DNA of 24,104 bases from an uncultured Ruminococcus sp. (GTDB lineage Bacteria > Bacillota > Clostridia > Oscillospirales > Ruminococcaceae): positions 1 through 24,104 of the forward strand of contig CAMBJF010000012.1 of NCBI GenBank assembly GCA_945867875.1. Direction: 5' to 3'. The position numbers and the translations under genes are program-made. Each line of letters opens with the position of its first letter. Position 1 is the stretch's first letter. Below, in pieces: positions 13,490-21,884 of this stretch. The notes under the pieces were generated by a model. It did no database searches, was not told the DNA's origin, and saw only the letters and a program-made list of their open reading frames with translations.

Positions 13490-13765
13490 TCAATTTCTGG
13501 GTCTGAATGATATCTTTTTGGGGTTTGGAAAATCCTCGCCGTCAATGGTATATTCAACTCCGCAGAAAAGGGAGATGAGAATTGCTATCACCGATATTTT
13601 AAAGGTGAGCAGTGCGATTATGAGAAATGCCAGTATAGGCATATGGAATATCTCGCCCGTCCTTGAAACCGTTACATTGTTTCTGCATATCACAGAGAAA
13701 AATCTCTTTATTTTTTCACCAATACTCATTTTACCTGTTACCTCCATAGGAAGATTTTTATTCAT
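13490..13765 (-). CDS. short DUF4342-like membrane protein lacking the UBA domain
   Basis: This 91-residue protein is the third member of the local family but lacks the N-terminal UBA-like domain. It begins with a short lysine-rich stretch and helix GEKIKRFFSVICRNN. Then come the beta pair VTVSRTGEIFHMP (31-43), a membrane segment (about 44-64) and LISLFCGVEYTIDGEDF (63-79), which parallels the second paralogue position by position. The frame extends upstream to 13813, but AAAGGA eleven bases before the ATG at 13765 and low-complexity upstream sequence favour the shorter form. It sits between the DUF4349 gene's terminator and the second paralogue, on the same strand. Function unknown; not obviously decayed. 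Confidence 0.7.
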   Translation of the reverse strand: MNKNLPMEVTGKMSIGEKIKRFFSVICRNNVTVSRTGEIFHMPILAFLIIALLTFKISVIAILISLFCGVEYTIDGEDFPNPKKISFRPRN

Positions 13766-13870
13766 ATCTGCCGCCGTCCTTTCGTTTTTGGGAATGATAA
13801 TATAATACACCATTATTATTAGACTGTATTTTAAGGCAGGTTAAAAACAGATTAGAGCTTTATTGGTTTT

Positions 13871-13909
13871 TAAAGAAAATGCCCCGAGCGGATCATCTCC
13901 GTTCGGGGC
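13871..13909 (-). terminator. intrinsic terminator of the DUF4349 lipoprotein gene
   Basis: GCCCCGAGCGG (13881-13891) pairs with CCGTTCGGGGC (13899-13909), with one G-T pair, around a 7-base loop. On the - strand it is followed by ATTTTCTTTA. It lies 12 bp after the stop codon. Confidence 0.85.
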
Positions 13910-13921
13910 AAATGTTATTTA

Positions 13922-14941
13922 CTACTTATTTTCGGTATCATTCTGAGCCGCCGTATTTTCGGGTGCGGGAGAAATATTCTTCGCCGCTCTTTTCTTTTTG
14001 ATGCTCTTTCTTATGAGAATTATTACAAAAACAATAATTCCGATAAGAATGATATAAGGCAGGAGTGCGATTATTATAAAAAGGAGCACTTCAAGGAATT
14101 TTACGAAATTTGATGCCGTGGAGGAAATTGTGTTTTTCAGTCTCTGACCGAATGTGTCCTTCTGAACAGGCTCGGGAGTGTACTGCTTGACCTCGTTTAT
14201 GCTGATGTTAACGAAAGAATAGGCAACATCTGTGCTGATATCGTTCATTCTTGTTTTGATCTTGGCGATCTCTATCTGAAGCTCTGTCAGCTCCTTTTCA
14301 ACGGAAATTGCATATTCGTCATCGGTTATGTCGGCAAGGAGAGCGATATATCTTTCTTCCTTGGCTTCATAAATTTCAAGAGTGGTGGACAGGTCATAAT
14401 ATTCACTGCTCACGTTCTGAACGGAAGCATTCTTGCTTCTGAGGTCGCCAAGCTCTGCCGCCGCCGCACAGAATGCATCATAATCAGCGCTGGGAACACG
14501 GACTGTCGCCGAATAGGTCTGCCACTTTTCGTCGTCCTCGCTGTACCACCTGCTGCCTGAGCCACCGTCATCGTAATTTTCATTTTCCACAAATCCGCCG
14601 AAGCTGTCAAGGCTTTCCTTGAATTTGCTTACAGCCGTGTCAAAATCCAGCACATCTACAGACATATCGCAGGAATAGACCAGCATTTCTTTTTTTATCC
14701 TGTCAGCTGTAAGTCCGTCCTCATCGCCGCTTCCGTTTGATGATGCATCGCCATTTTCAACCTCATCGGAATATGAATAATCATCATTGTAATATGACTC
14801 ACCTGCTGAATCATAGGAAGAATATTCCTTGCTGTTTTCTGATATGCTGTATGAGGAATCAGATGCATAATTTGAGCTGCTTCCGCAGCCCGTGAGGAGT
14901 GCCGCAGAAAGTAAAAATGCTGTAATGCTTATTTTTTTCAT
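13922..14941 (-). CDS. DUF4349 domain lipoprotein
   Basis: This 339-residue predicted lipoprotein has a signal peptide ending in lipobox LLTGC (C19). A serine/tyrosine/aspartate-rich linker follows (about 20-75), then the DUF4349 domain (about 80-312). The domain has the usual strand VYSCDMSVDVLDFDTAV, the ATVRVPSADYDAF motif (145-157), and a central coiled coil (about 185-236) with ELTELQIEIAKIKTRM. It ends in one membrane segment (about 281-311) and a basic cytoplasmic tail. Attachment at both ends, by lipid and by membrane helix, is typical of the family; its function is unknown but envelope-related. AGGAGGG precedes the ATG. It appears monocistronic. Confidence 0.9.
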   Translation of the reverse strand: MKKISITAFLLSAALLTGCGSSSNYASDSSYSISENSKEYSSYDSAGESYYNDDYSYSDEVENGDASSNGSGDEDGLTADRIKKEMLVYSCDMSVDVLDFDTAVSKFKESLDSFGGFVENENYDDGGSGSRWYSEDDEKWQTYSATVRVPSADYDAFCAAAAELGDLRSKNASVQNVSSEYYDLSTTLEIYEAKEERYIALLADITDDEYAISVEKELTELQIEIAKIKTRMNDISTDVAYSFVNISINEVKQYTPEPVQKDTFGQRLKNTISSTASNFVKFLEVLLFIIIALLPYIILIGIIVFVIILIRKSIKKKRAAKNISPAPENTAAQNDTENK

Positions 14942-15001
14942 TGTGTTACCCTCCTGTAAAATATAATGTTGGCTTTAATGTGCAAAAGTGAGACGGATTA
15001 T

Positions 15002-15036
15002 AAAAATGCGGCGGAAACAAAGCTGCGTCCGCCGCA
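15002..15036 (-). terminator. intrinsic terminator of the GH25 lysozyme gene
   Basis: TGCGGCGGA (15007-15015) pairs perfectly with TCCGCCGCA (15028-15036) around a 12-base loop. On the - strand it is followed by TTTTTATAAT. It lies 18 bp after the stop codon. Confidence 0.85.
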
Positions 15037-15054
15037 GGGATATTGCCGACAGTG

Positions 15055-16869
15055 TTACCAGAATGTCGGTCTGTTTAGTCCATATTTCTTTATAGTGCCC
15101 TTATAATCCTTGTAGCAATAGTTGAGGTCAACGTATTCTTCAATTCCGTCAAGCTTTCCTGTTTCGCTGTACTGCCACATTCCGTAGTGATAGCTGAAAT
15201 TCTCAAAAAGCTTGCTCTCATCGCCCCAGCAGGCTACCCAGATATCATAGTCCGCTATCCTGTCGTAAATGAGGTTATCGTCAAAGAATTTCGCATAGCT
15301 GTATATCATAGCGTAATATCCCGCATTTTCAAGGTCTTCCATAAATGCAACCACAATATCGGTAACAAGCTCCTTTGACATTCCGTCATAGAAGGATTCC
15401 TCGATATCAAGCACCACAGGATATTCAGGAGAATAGCCGCTTATTACATTAAGGAAATATGCCGCCTCCATATGGGCTTCCTTGACAGTCCTTGCATACA
15501 TATAGTGGTAAAAGCCGTATGGAATATCATTTTCCTCGCAGCCCTTAACATTGTCCGCAAGCTTCGGGTCTGTATCCTCATATCCATAAGACGACCTTAT
15601 CATTGCAAAGCCTGCACTGCCTGTTTTCTTAACGGTCTTCCAGTCAATGTCGCCGTTCCACTTTGAAACGTCAATTCCGGGAATGACTTTGCCGTAAACT
15701 GTTACATAGACCGTATCGCTCTTGCCGTTGTCGGTTGTGAGGGTAATGACTGTGTTGCCCTCCTTGACACCTGTCACCTCGCCTCTGGAATTGACCTTGG
15801 CAACAGATGTATCATCTGACTTTATGGTATATGTATATTTTGCACCCGAGGGATAAATTCTTGCATCAAGGTTGATAGTGCTGCCCACACGAACGGAAAC
15901 AGACTCTTCACCGAACCTTACCATTGTGGGAACAAGTTCACCGTTTTCGTTGTACTCTATTTCAGCCTCTTCCTCGTATTCCTCGTCCTTTTCCTCTTCC
16001 GTAAGAACGGGAGCGACCGTTACATTGAGCTTCACCTTTTTGCCGCTGCCGGTCGTGCAGACAATACGGGTGTTTCCCGCACCTCTTGCAGTAACGATGC
16101 CGTTCTTGTCGACCGAAGCAACCGCTTTGTTCAGTGAACGGAATGTAACGCTGTCATTGCTGTTTGAGGGCGAAAGCTCGTACATTATGGCATACTGCTC
16201 TCCCTCGAATATTGTAACAGACCCGTGTTTAAGAGATATGCTTGTTGCCTTGACCTTTTCGCCGCTTGCAGGCTGAGATACCTCTGTATCTCCCGAAGTA
16301 TCATCAGATGCCGAAGCGTCGGCTTTCTTTACGGTTATGTAAAATCTGTCCTTAACGCCTGATGTGGTCTTTGCAGTGATGATCGCACTGCCTTTTCCCA
16401 CTGCCGTAACATTTCCCTCAGCATCGACAGTAGCAATTTTCTTGCTTGATGTGGTAAATGTCACCTTGTCATCGGACTTTGAGGGTTTAAGGCGGTATCC
16501 TATCTTAAATGTGTCACCCACAGTCACAGATGTCTGATAGCTGTAGATAGTTATTTCCGTGGCAGGCTTTGTGACCTTTCCGCTGTCAGCAGGAGTTGTT
16601 TCAGTCGTATCTGACGAAGTATTGTCAATAACAATTATCTCGTCTGATGTGTCATCTTCAATAACGTCTTCCTGAATATTACTGCTGCTGTCGTCGATAA
16701 GCTCCGAATCGCCGTCCGATGAAGTACTATCCTCAGGCGAAGATGTGTTTCCCTGTGCGTACTGAGCATAGATAGTGGCAGGGTCGGTAAATGCCGATAC
16801 TGTCACTCCCTGCATAAGCATTGCGGCGGCAAGGCAAAGTGAACCTATCCTTGCAAAATGTCCTTTCAT
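15055..16869 (-). CDS. secreted GH25 lysozyme with three Big_2 domains
   Basis: This 604-residue secreted protein should cleave the glycan strands of peptidoglycan. It has an N-terminal signal peptide (about 1-26, cleavage near VSAF) and an acidic S/D/T-rich linker (about 38-100). Three bacterial Ig-like (Big_2) domains follow at about 102-183, 207-287 and 313-393, each ending in the typical pattern (VDAEGNVTAVGKGSAIITAK, VDKNGIVTARGAGNTRIVC, VNSRGEVTGVKEGNTVITL). The C-terminal GH25 domain (394-604) opens IPGIDVSKWNGDIDW with D400 and carries the catalytic pair D488 and E490 in PVVLDIEESF. A glutamate-rich linker (290-309) separates the second and third repeats. No LPXTG anchor is present. 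Own promoter and terminator. Role could be cell-wall turnover or killing of competitors. Confidence 0.93.
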   Translation of the reverse strand: MKGHFARIGSLCLAAAMLMQGVTVSAFTDPATIYAQYAQGNTSSPEDSTSSDGDSELIDDSSSNIQEDVIEDDTSDEIIVIDNTSSDTTETTPADSGKVTKPATEITIYSYQTSVTVGDTFKIGYRLKPSKSDDKVTFTTSSKKIATVDAEGNVTAVGKGSAIITAKTTSGVKDRFYITVKKADASASDDTSGDTEVSQPASGEKVKATSISLKHGSVTIFEGEQYAIMYELSPSNSNDSVTFRSLNKAVASVDKNGIVTARGAGNTRIVCTTGSGKKVKLNVTVAPVLTEEEKDEEYEEEAEIEYNENGELVPTMVRFGEESVSVRVGSTINLDARIYPSGAKYTYTIKSDDTSVAKVNSRGEVTGVKEGNTVITLTTDNGKSDTVYVTVYGKVIPGIDVSKWNGDIDWKTVKKTGSAGFAMIRSSYGYEDTDPKLADNVKGCEENDIPYGFYHYMYARTVKEAHMEAAYFLNVISGYSPEYPVVLDIEESFYDGMSKELVTDIVVAFMEDLENAGYYAMIYSYAKFFDDNLIYDRIADYDIWVACWGDESKLFENFSYHYGMWQYSETGKLDGIEEYVDLNYCYKDYKGTIKKYGLNRPTFW

Positions 16870-16915
16870 TTTCAGTTGTTCCCTTCTTGTTTCTGTAATT
16901 TTTATTTATAATATA

Positions 16916-16944
16916 ATTCTACAATATTTTCCCCTGCCTGTCAA
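16916..16944 (-). promoter_or_regulatory. sigma-A promoter of the GH25 lysozyme gene
   Basis: On the - strand TTGACA (16939-16944) and TAGAAT (16916-16921) are 17 bases apart, about 45 bp upstream of the ATG at 16869. A GAAGGG ribosome binding site lies in between. Confidence 0.78.
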
Positions 16945-17019
16945 TAACAATACTGAATGTTACCAAATTGTCATAACTTTGCATATTGCTCTGCAATCAC
17001 GCAGCAAAAGGGTTTTGGA

Positions 17020-17085
17020 CATAAAAACAGCAGCTGTGATTTCATCATTTTTTGTCAGTTTCAAGACAGATGATTTCACAGCTGC
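17020..17085 (-). terminator. terminator of the histidine operon
   Basis: GCAGCTGTGA (17030-17039) pairs with TCACAGCTGC (17076-17085). After a TT/TT mismatch, TCATC (17042-17046) pairs with GATGA (17069-17073). On the - strand the stem is followed by TGTTTTTATG. It starts 11 bp after the hisI stop codon, so no further his gene follows. Confidence 0.82.
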
Positions 17086-17095
17086 ATTGTGTATT

Positions 17096-17503
17096 TTATT
17101 TTTCGTTTAAATTTATAAGCTTCATCGTATCCATATCAAGCTCACGGTAATAACAGTTATTTGGCACACCGTTGTGGCTTGTATGGCATATACCGCCCTT
17201 ATCGGGAGTCGCAATGAACACAAGACTGTTCTGCTCGCAGTTAACAAGTATTCTGTGAAGCGTGAAAGTGTTGCCCGACTCCTTGCCCTTGAACCACAGC
17301 TCATTTCTTGATGTGCTCCAAAGGACAACCTTTTTAAGTCTGATTGATTCTTCAAGTGCCTGCTTATTGATATAGGCGATAAGTATGACTTCCTTGGTGT
17401 CCATATTCTGCACAGCCACGGGAATAACGTGATTTTCAGGCGATATGCCGTTTATCTTCTCCCAGTCGAGAATAAGCTCGCTTGTTTCTTCAATAAGTCC
17501 CAT
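17096..17503 (-). CDS. hisI: phosphoribosyl-AMP cyclohydrolase, divergent
   Basis: HisI opens the adenine ring of phosphoribosyl-AMP in histidine synthesis, using zinc. Family features in this 135-residue protein are VIPVAVQNMDTKEVILIAYIN, the WSTSRNELWFKGKESGN block (62-78), and C89, C106 and C117. Two features are unusual. The metal-binding D-C-D-x-D of typical enzymes reads N88-C89-E90-Q91-N92. The last two cysteines are ten residues apart (CHTSHNGVPNNCYYR) instead of six. There is no HisE fusion. ATG at 17503 has GGAGGGG just upstream and is preferred over an ATG at 17521 that overlaps the hisF stop codon. It is the last gene of the his operon. Confidence 0.85.
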   Translation of the reverse strand: MGLIEETSELILDWEKINGISPENHVIPVAVQNMDTKEVILIAYINKQALEESIRLKKVVLWSTSRNELWFKGKESGNTFTLHRILVNCEQNSLVFIATPDKGGICHTSHNGVPNNCYYRELDMDTMKLINLNEK

Positions 17504-17517
17504 ATTCCCCTCCGATG

Positions 17518-18279
17518 TCATACCATTCTGACAGGTATGTTGTGCTTTTTAAGCTCTTCCTTGACCTGTCCCACGGTAAGCTCTTTGTAGTGGAAAAGTG
17601 ATGCCGCAAGAGCTGCCGCCGCACCTGTCTTTTCAAACACATCTGTGAAATGCTCCAGTGCCCCGCAGCCGCCGCTGGCAATAACAGGTATCTTCACAGC
17701 ACTGCACACAGCATTCAGCATATCAAGGTCAAAGCCACCCTTTACGCCGTCGGTATCCATTGATGTGAGGAGTATCTCCCCCGCACCAAGCTCCTCGGCT
17801 TTCTTTGCCCATTCTATGGCATCAATGCCCATATCTATTCGTCCGCCGTTTATCACAACAGTGTAATGTCCGTCGGGGCATTTCTTTGCATCAATTGCAA
17901 CAACAACGCACTGACAGCCGAAAATATCCGCAGCCTCTCTTATAAGCTGAGGATTCTTTACCGCCGCAGAATTTACGGAAACCTTGTCAGCACCTGCTCT
18001 GAGCGTGTCTCTGAAATCGTCGATAGTGCGTATTCCGCCGCCTACCGTCAGGGGCACGAAAACCTTTTTCGCAGTTCTTCTCACCACATCGAGCATAGTT
18101 CCTCTGCCCTCGTGAGATGCCGTTATGTCAAGAAAAACTATCTCGTCCGCACCCTGAGCGTCATACTCCGCAGCGCACTCAACGGGATCTCCGACTTCCT
18201 TTATTCCCACAAAGTTTATTCCCTTTACCACCTTGCCGTCACGGACATCAAGGCAGGGTATTATTCTTTTAGCCAGCAT
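17518..18279 (-). CDS. hisF: imidazole glycerol phosphate synthase, cyclase subunit
   Basis: HisF is the (beta/alpha)8-barrel that joins ammonia from HisH to PRFAR, giving imidazole glycerol phosphate and AICAR. The 253-residue length is standard. Catalytic D11 (IIPCLDVRDG) and D130 (VVAIDAKK) are present, as are the phosphate loops VGGGIRT (79-85) and IASGGCGA. AAGGAGG precedes the ATG. It follows hisH by 14 bp. The usual intervening hisA is missing. Length and start give no sign of a fusion with HisA. Confidence 0.97.
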   Translation of the reverse strand: MLAKRIIPCLDVRDGKVVKGINFVGIKEVGDPVECAAEYDAQGADEIVFLDITASHEGRGTMLDVVRRTAKKVFVPLTVGGGIRTIDDFRDTLRAGADKVSVNSAAVKNPQLIREAADIFGCQCVVVAIDAKKCPDGHYTVVINGGRIDMGIDAIEWAKKAEELGAGEILLTSMDTDGVKGGFDLDMLNAVCSAVKIPVIASGGCGALEHFTDVFEKTGAAAALAASLFHYKELTVGQVKEELKKHNIPVRMV

Positions 18280-18293
18280 TGTCGGAAACCTCC

Positions 18294-18899
18294 TTACTTT
18301 ATAAGCTCTGCGAAATTGCTGAGTATTTTAAGACCCGTTTTTCCGCTCTTTTCGGGGTGAAACTGTGCTCCGTAAACAGTGCCTCTGTTAACAAGAGCTG
18401 TGACCCTGCTACCGTATTCGCAGTATGCCGCAACGTCCTCATCGGCACATTCTGCCGCATAGGAATGAACGAAATATACATATTCATCATCGCCGAGACC
18501 GTTCAGAAGGGCACATTCCCTGTTCTTTTCAAGCTTGTTCCAGCCGATATGGGGAATGGAAAGTCCCTCAGGGGTCATAAGTCTGACCTGTCCGTCAATG
18601 AGTCCAAGTCCGTCGGTTTCCTCAAACTCGTAACCCTTTGAGAATATGAGCTGCATTCCGAGACATATTCCGAGAAATGGCTTCTTGACAGCTTCTTCCT
18701 TTATGACCTCAACAAGTCCCGATTTTGTGAGCATATTCATAGCCCAAGGGAATGCTCCTACTCCGGGGAGGATTATCCCGTCAGCATTTCTGATATCATC
18801 AGCTTTGGAGGTAAGCTCAGCAGGCAGTCCGAGATAGTCCATAGCATTCTTAACGGAAAAAATATTACCTGCTCCGTAATCAACGATCGCAATCATCAT
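18294..18899 (-). CDS. hisH: imidazole glycerol phosphate synthase, glutamine amidotransferase subunit
   Basis: HisH releases ammonia from glutamine and passes it to HisF through the barrel of the complex. The 201-residue class I amidotransferase has its triad at C79 (LGICLGMQ), H181 and E183 (QFHPEKSG). It begins IAIVDYGAGN as typical. The start overlaps the hisB stop as ATGA; a second ATG follows immediately, so the true start is one of two adjacent codons. GGGG six bases before the ATG is the ribosome binding site. Confidence 0.97.
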   Translation of the reverse strand: MMIAIVDYGAGNIFSVKNAMDYLGLPAELTSKADDIRNADGIILPGVGAFPWAMNMLTKSGLVEVIKEEAVKKPFLGICLGMQLIFSKGYEFEETDGLGLIDGQVRLMTPEGLSIPHIGWNKLEKNRECALLNGLGDDEYVYFVHSYAAECADEDVAAYCEYGSRVTALVNRGTVYGAQFHPEKSGKTGLKILSNFAELIK

Positions 18900-19474
18900 A
18901 ACACCCCTTTTGTGGAAAGTATTTCGCCGCCGTTTATTTTAACAGCCTCTTTGAGAGCGTGGGCAAGAGCCTTGAACATAGCTTCATTCTTGTGATGATC
19001 GTTGGAACCGTAGGGGCATTTCAGGTGGAGAGTAATTCCCGCATTAAACGCAAAAGCCCTCATAAACTCCTCAGTAAGGCAGTTGTCATATGCACCTGTT
19101 CTCGGGTCGGAAAATTCACATTCATATACAAGAAAAGGTCTGTTGCTGATATCAAGACAGCAGAATCCGAGACTTTCGTCCATCGGGATAAAGCTTGTGC
19201 CGTAGCGGTTGATACCCTTCATATCGCCGATAGCCGCCTTGAACGCCTGTCCGAGAACTATTCCCGTGTCCTCAACAGAGTGGTGTCCGTCAACGTAAAG
19301 GTCGCCGTCTGTGTGCACGGTAAGGTCAAAACCGCCGTGTACGCAAAGGGCTGTGAGCATATGGTCAAAAAAGCCTATGCCCGTGTTTATGTCGTGCTTT
19401 CCGCTGCCGTCAAGATCAAGTGTTATGCTTATCTTTGTCTCTTTGGTGTTTCTTTGTATCTCAGCTCTGCGCAT
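18896..19474 (-). CDS. hisB: imidazoleglycerol-phosphate dehydratase
   Basis: This monofunctional, manganese-dependent HisB (192 residues) dehydrates imidazole glycerol phosphate to imidazole acetol phosphate. The metal-binding motifs are VDGHHSVEDTG (61-71, H64, H65, E68) and SNDHHKNEAMFKALAHAL. HDINTGIGFFDHML (27-40) is also intact. There is no N-terminal HAD phosphatase domain, unlike the enterobacterial fusion, so histidinol phosphatase must come from another gene, which is not in the window. AAAGGGG precedes the ATG, and the gene starts 20 bp after hisC. Confidence 0.97.
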   Translation of the reverse strand: MRRAEIQRNTKETKISITLDLDGSGKHDINTGIGFFDHMLTALCVHGGFDLTVHTDGDLYVDGHHSVEDTGIVLGQAFKAAIGDMKGINRYGTSFIPMDESLGFCCLDISNRPFLVYECEFSDPRTGAYDNCLTEEFMRAFAFNAGITLHLKCPYGSNDHHKNEAMFKALAHALKEAVKINGGEILSTKGVL

Positions 19475-19494
19475 TTTCCTGCCCCTTTCTTACA

Positions 19495-20553
19495 TTAAAG
19501 AAGTGAAAGAATGTCCTTGAATTCATTCAAGAATATATGATTTTCACGCTCTGTTCCCGCTGTTACACGAAGATACGAGCCCATATATCTCACCGAAACT
19601 CCCCTTTGCAGGAGTTTTTCGTATATTTCCTTTGATTTGTGCGTCCTTATGAACACGAAATTTGTCACCGAATCGAATACCTTTTCAATGACGAAATATC
19701 TTTCCGCCAGCTCAGTTACCGCATTTTGCAGCATTTTTCTGCTGTGGACTATCTCGGCGGTGTACTCCATTATCATCGGCTTGTGCCTGAGCACCGCAGC
19801 CGCAGCAGCCTGAGTTATTGCGTTTACATTAAACGGCGATTTCACCGCTTTGAGTGCAGAGGATATCTTTTCACCAGCAACTGCAAAACCAAGTCTCAGC
19901 GCCGCCATACCCATATTTTTTGAGCAGGTTTTCAGCACAATAAGATTGTCAAGCTCCTCAGTCATATCAAGAACGCTCTCGCCCCAGAAATCCATATATG
20001 CCTCGTCAACGATAACAAGACAGAATACGTTCTTCACAAGCCTGATGATGTCCTGCCTGCGAACGCCAAGAGACGTGGGATTGCAGGGGTTTGAGAAAAT
20101 TATAGCCTTGACATCGTTATTGTTGCAGTATTCCGAGACCTTGCCCACATCAATTTTCAGATCATCTTCCTTGGGCAGATTTTTGATATTAAGCTCGTTT
20201 ATAAAGCCGTAAAAAGCATACATCGAAAAATCGGGAGAAAGTGTGACAACAGTGTCGCCCTTGTCAAGAAATGAATTGAGAATAAGCGAGATAAGCTCAT
20301 CGGAACCGTTTCCTGCGGTGCAGTGGTCGGGATTTAAGCCGTAATATGCGGCAAATGCTTCGGTAACATCTTTTGCCGCAGGGTCGGGATATCTGTTGAA
20401 CTCCACCTTTTTTACAGCCTCGCTTATAACATCACCAAGCTTTTCGGAAATGTCAAAGCAGGACTCATTTGCGTCCAGCCTTACAGGATATCCCCCTGCT
20501 TCGGGAACATATGGCTCAATGCTTCTAAGCTTTTTGTTAAGCTCGTAGGGCAT
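19495..20553 (-). CDS. hisC: histidinol-phosphate aminotransferase
   Basis: This PLP enzyme (352 residues) transfers an amino group from glutamate to imidazole acetol phosphate. It is a class I/II aminotransferase with RLDANE near the start, FSNPCNPTS (153-161), the cofactor-binding aspartate in VDEAYMDFWG, and the Schiff-base lysine K212 in LKTCSKNMGMAALRLGF with R220. The usual TFSKAFGLAGLRLGY is changed to TCSKNMGMAALRLGF, a mild variant. AAAGG precedes the ATG. Placement in the operon makes HisC more likely than another aminotransferase. Confidence 0.94.
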   Translation of the reverse strand: MPYELNKKLRSIEPYVPEAGGYPVRLDANESCFDISEKLGDVISEAVKKVEFNRYPDPAAKDVTEAFAAYYGLNPDHCTAGNGSDELISLILNSFLDKGDTVVTLSPDFSMYAFYGFINELNIKNLPKEDDLKIDVGKVSEYCNNNDVKAIIFSNPCNPTSLGVRRQDIIRLVKNVFCLVIVDEAYMDFWGESVLDMTEELDNLIVLKTCSKNMGMAALRLGFAVAGEKISSALKAVKSPFNVNAITQAAAAAVLRHKPMIMEYTAEIVHSRKMLQNAVTELAERYFVIEKVFDSVTNFVFIRTHKSKEIYEKLLQRGVSVRYMGSYLRVTAGTERENHIFLNEFKDILSLL

Positions 20554-20574
20554 ATGATGACCGCCTTTCGTTCA

Positions 20575-21864
20575 TTACTTTTCAAATCTTATCTTGATTG
20601 CGTGAGCGTGAGCGGTAAGTCCTTCCTTTTCGGCAATGCATACGATATCGTCCTTTGCGTCAAGGAGAGCCTGCTCAGTGTAGTAAATGAACTGTGAACG
20701 TTTAACAAAGCTGTTTACGGAAAGAGGCGAGAAAAATCTTGCTGTTCCGCTTGTGGGAAGAACGTGGTTGGGACCTGCAAAATAGTCTCCGAGAGGCTCG
20801 GGGCTGTACTGTCCCATAAATACTGAGCCAACATTATTGAGCTTTCCAAGGTAGCTCATAGGGTCATTGACCTGAATCTCAAGGTGCTCGGGAGCAAGTG
20901 AATTTGCAAGCTCAATTGCTCTGTCCATAGTCTTTGTAACGATTATTGCGCCGTAATTGTCGATGGAAGAACGGATAATTTCATTTCTTTCAAGGCTTGC
21001 CATCTGCTTTTCAAGCTCTGCTGAGGTCTCCTCGGCAATTTTCTCGCTTGTTGTGATGAGAATAGCGGAAGCAAGTCTGTCGTGCTCAGCCTGGCTCATA
21101 AGGTCAGCGGCAAGATATGCGGGGGATGCGGTATCATCGGCAACAATGAGAATTTCGCTGGGGCCTGCTATCATATCAATGTCCACTTTGCCGTAAAGAA
21201 GCTTCTTTGCGGTGGCAACAAAGATATTACCAGGGCCTACTATCTTATCGACCTTGGGTATCTCCTCAGTGCCGTATGCAAGGGCTGCGATAGCCTGTGC
21301 TCCGCCGCACATAAATACCCTGTCAACTCCAACTATTGCCGCAGCGGTGAGGATATCGGGATTGGGCTTGCCGTCCTTTCCGGGAGGTGTCACCATTATA
21401 ATTTCCTTAACGCCCGCTATCTTTGCGGGAACTGCATTCATCAGCACGGAGGAGGGATATGCAGCTGTGCCGCCGGGAACATAAAGACCAACTCTGTCAA
21501 GACCTCTTACACGCTGACCGAGAATGCAGCCGTTGCCCTTGGCATCAATAAAGCTCTGCTCCTTCTGTCTGTTGTGGAACTCGGTGATGTTCTCCATTGC
21601 GTTGAGAAGTGCATTGACAAAAGCCTCATCAGCATTTGTCATAGCATCGTGGATAACATCAAGGGGAACTTCATAATATTCGGGGAGCTTTCCGTCAAAT
21701 TTAAGGGTGTAGTCCTTAACAGCCTTATCTCCGTTTTCCTTAACATTGTCGATTATCTCGGAAACTATCTCGGAGACCTTCTTGTCAGTCTCGCCGTTTC
21801 TCTTCTCGACTTCCTTTAAAAACTGAACCTCGGCAGTGCCGTCAGCAATTATTTTTCTTATCAT
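20575..21864 (-). CDS. hisD: histidinol dehydrogenase
   Basis: HisD carries out the final two NAD-dependent oxidations of histidinol to histidine. The 429-residue zinc enzyme has the family block GPGNIFVATAKKLLYGKVDI (210-229), IAGPSEILIVAD, zinc ligands Q258 and H261 in SQAEHDRL, and the catalytic E326 and H327 in LAPEHLEI. The start MIRKIIADGT is preceded by AAAGGA. It lies 20 bp after hisG and 21 bp before hisC. Confidence 0.97.
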   Translation of the reverse strand: MIRKIIADGTAEVQFLKEVEKRNGETDKKVSEIVSEIIDNVKENGDKAVKDYTLKFDGKLPEYYEVPLDVIHDAMTNADEAFVNALLNAMENITEFHNRQKEQSFIDAKGNGCILGQRVRGLDRVGLYVPGGTAAYPSSVLMNAVPAKIAGVKEIIMVTPPGKDGKPNPDILTAAAIVGVDRVFMCGGAQAIAALAYGTEEIPKVDKIVGPGNIFVATAKKLLYGKVDIDMIAGPSEILIVADDTASPAYLAADLMSQAEHDRLASAILITTSEKIAEETSAELEKQMASLERNEIIRSSIDNYGAIIVTKTMDRAIELANSLAPEHLEIQVNDPMSYLGKLNNVGSVFMGQYSPEPLGDYFAGPNHVLPTSGTARFFSPLSVNSFVKRSQFIYYTEQALLDAKDDIVCIAEKEGLTAHAHAIKIRFEK

Positions 21865-21884
21865 TGCAGAAACGTCCTTTCTTA

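Noticed and set aside
21082..21819. A 245-codon open frame on the + strand opposite hisD
   Set aside because: hisD is complete and conserved on the other strand; the + strand frame has no recognisable motif.
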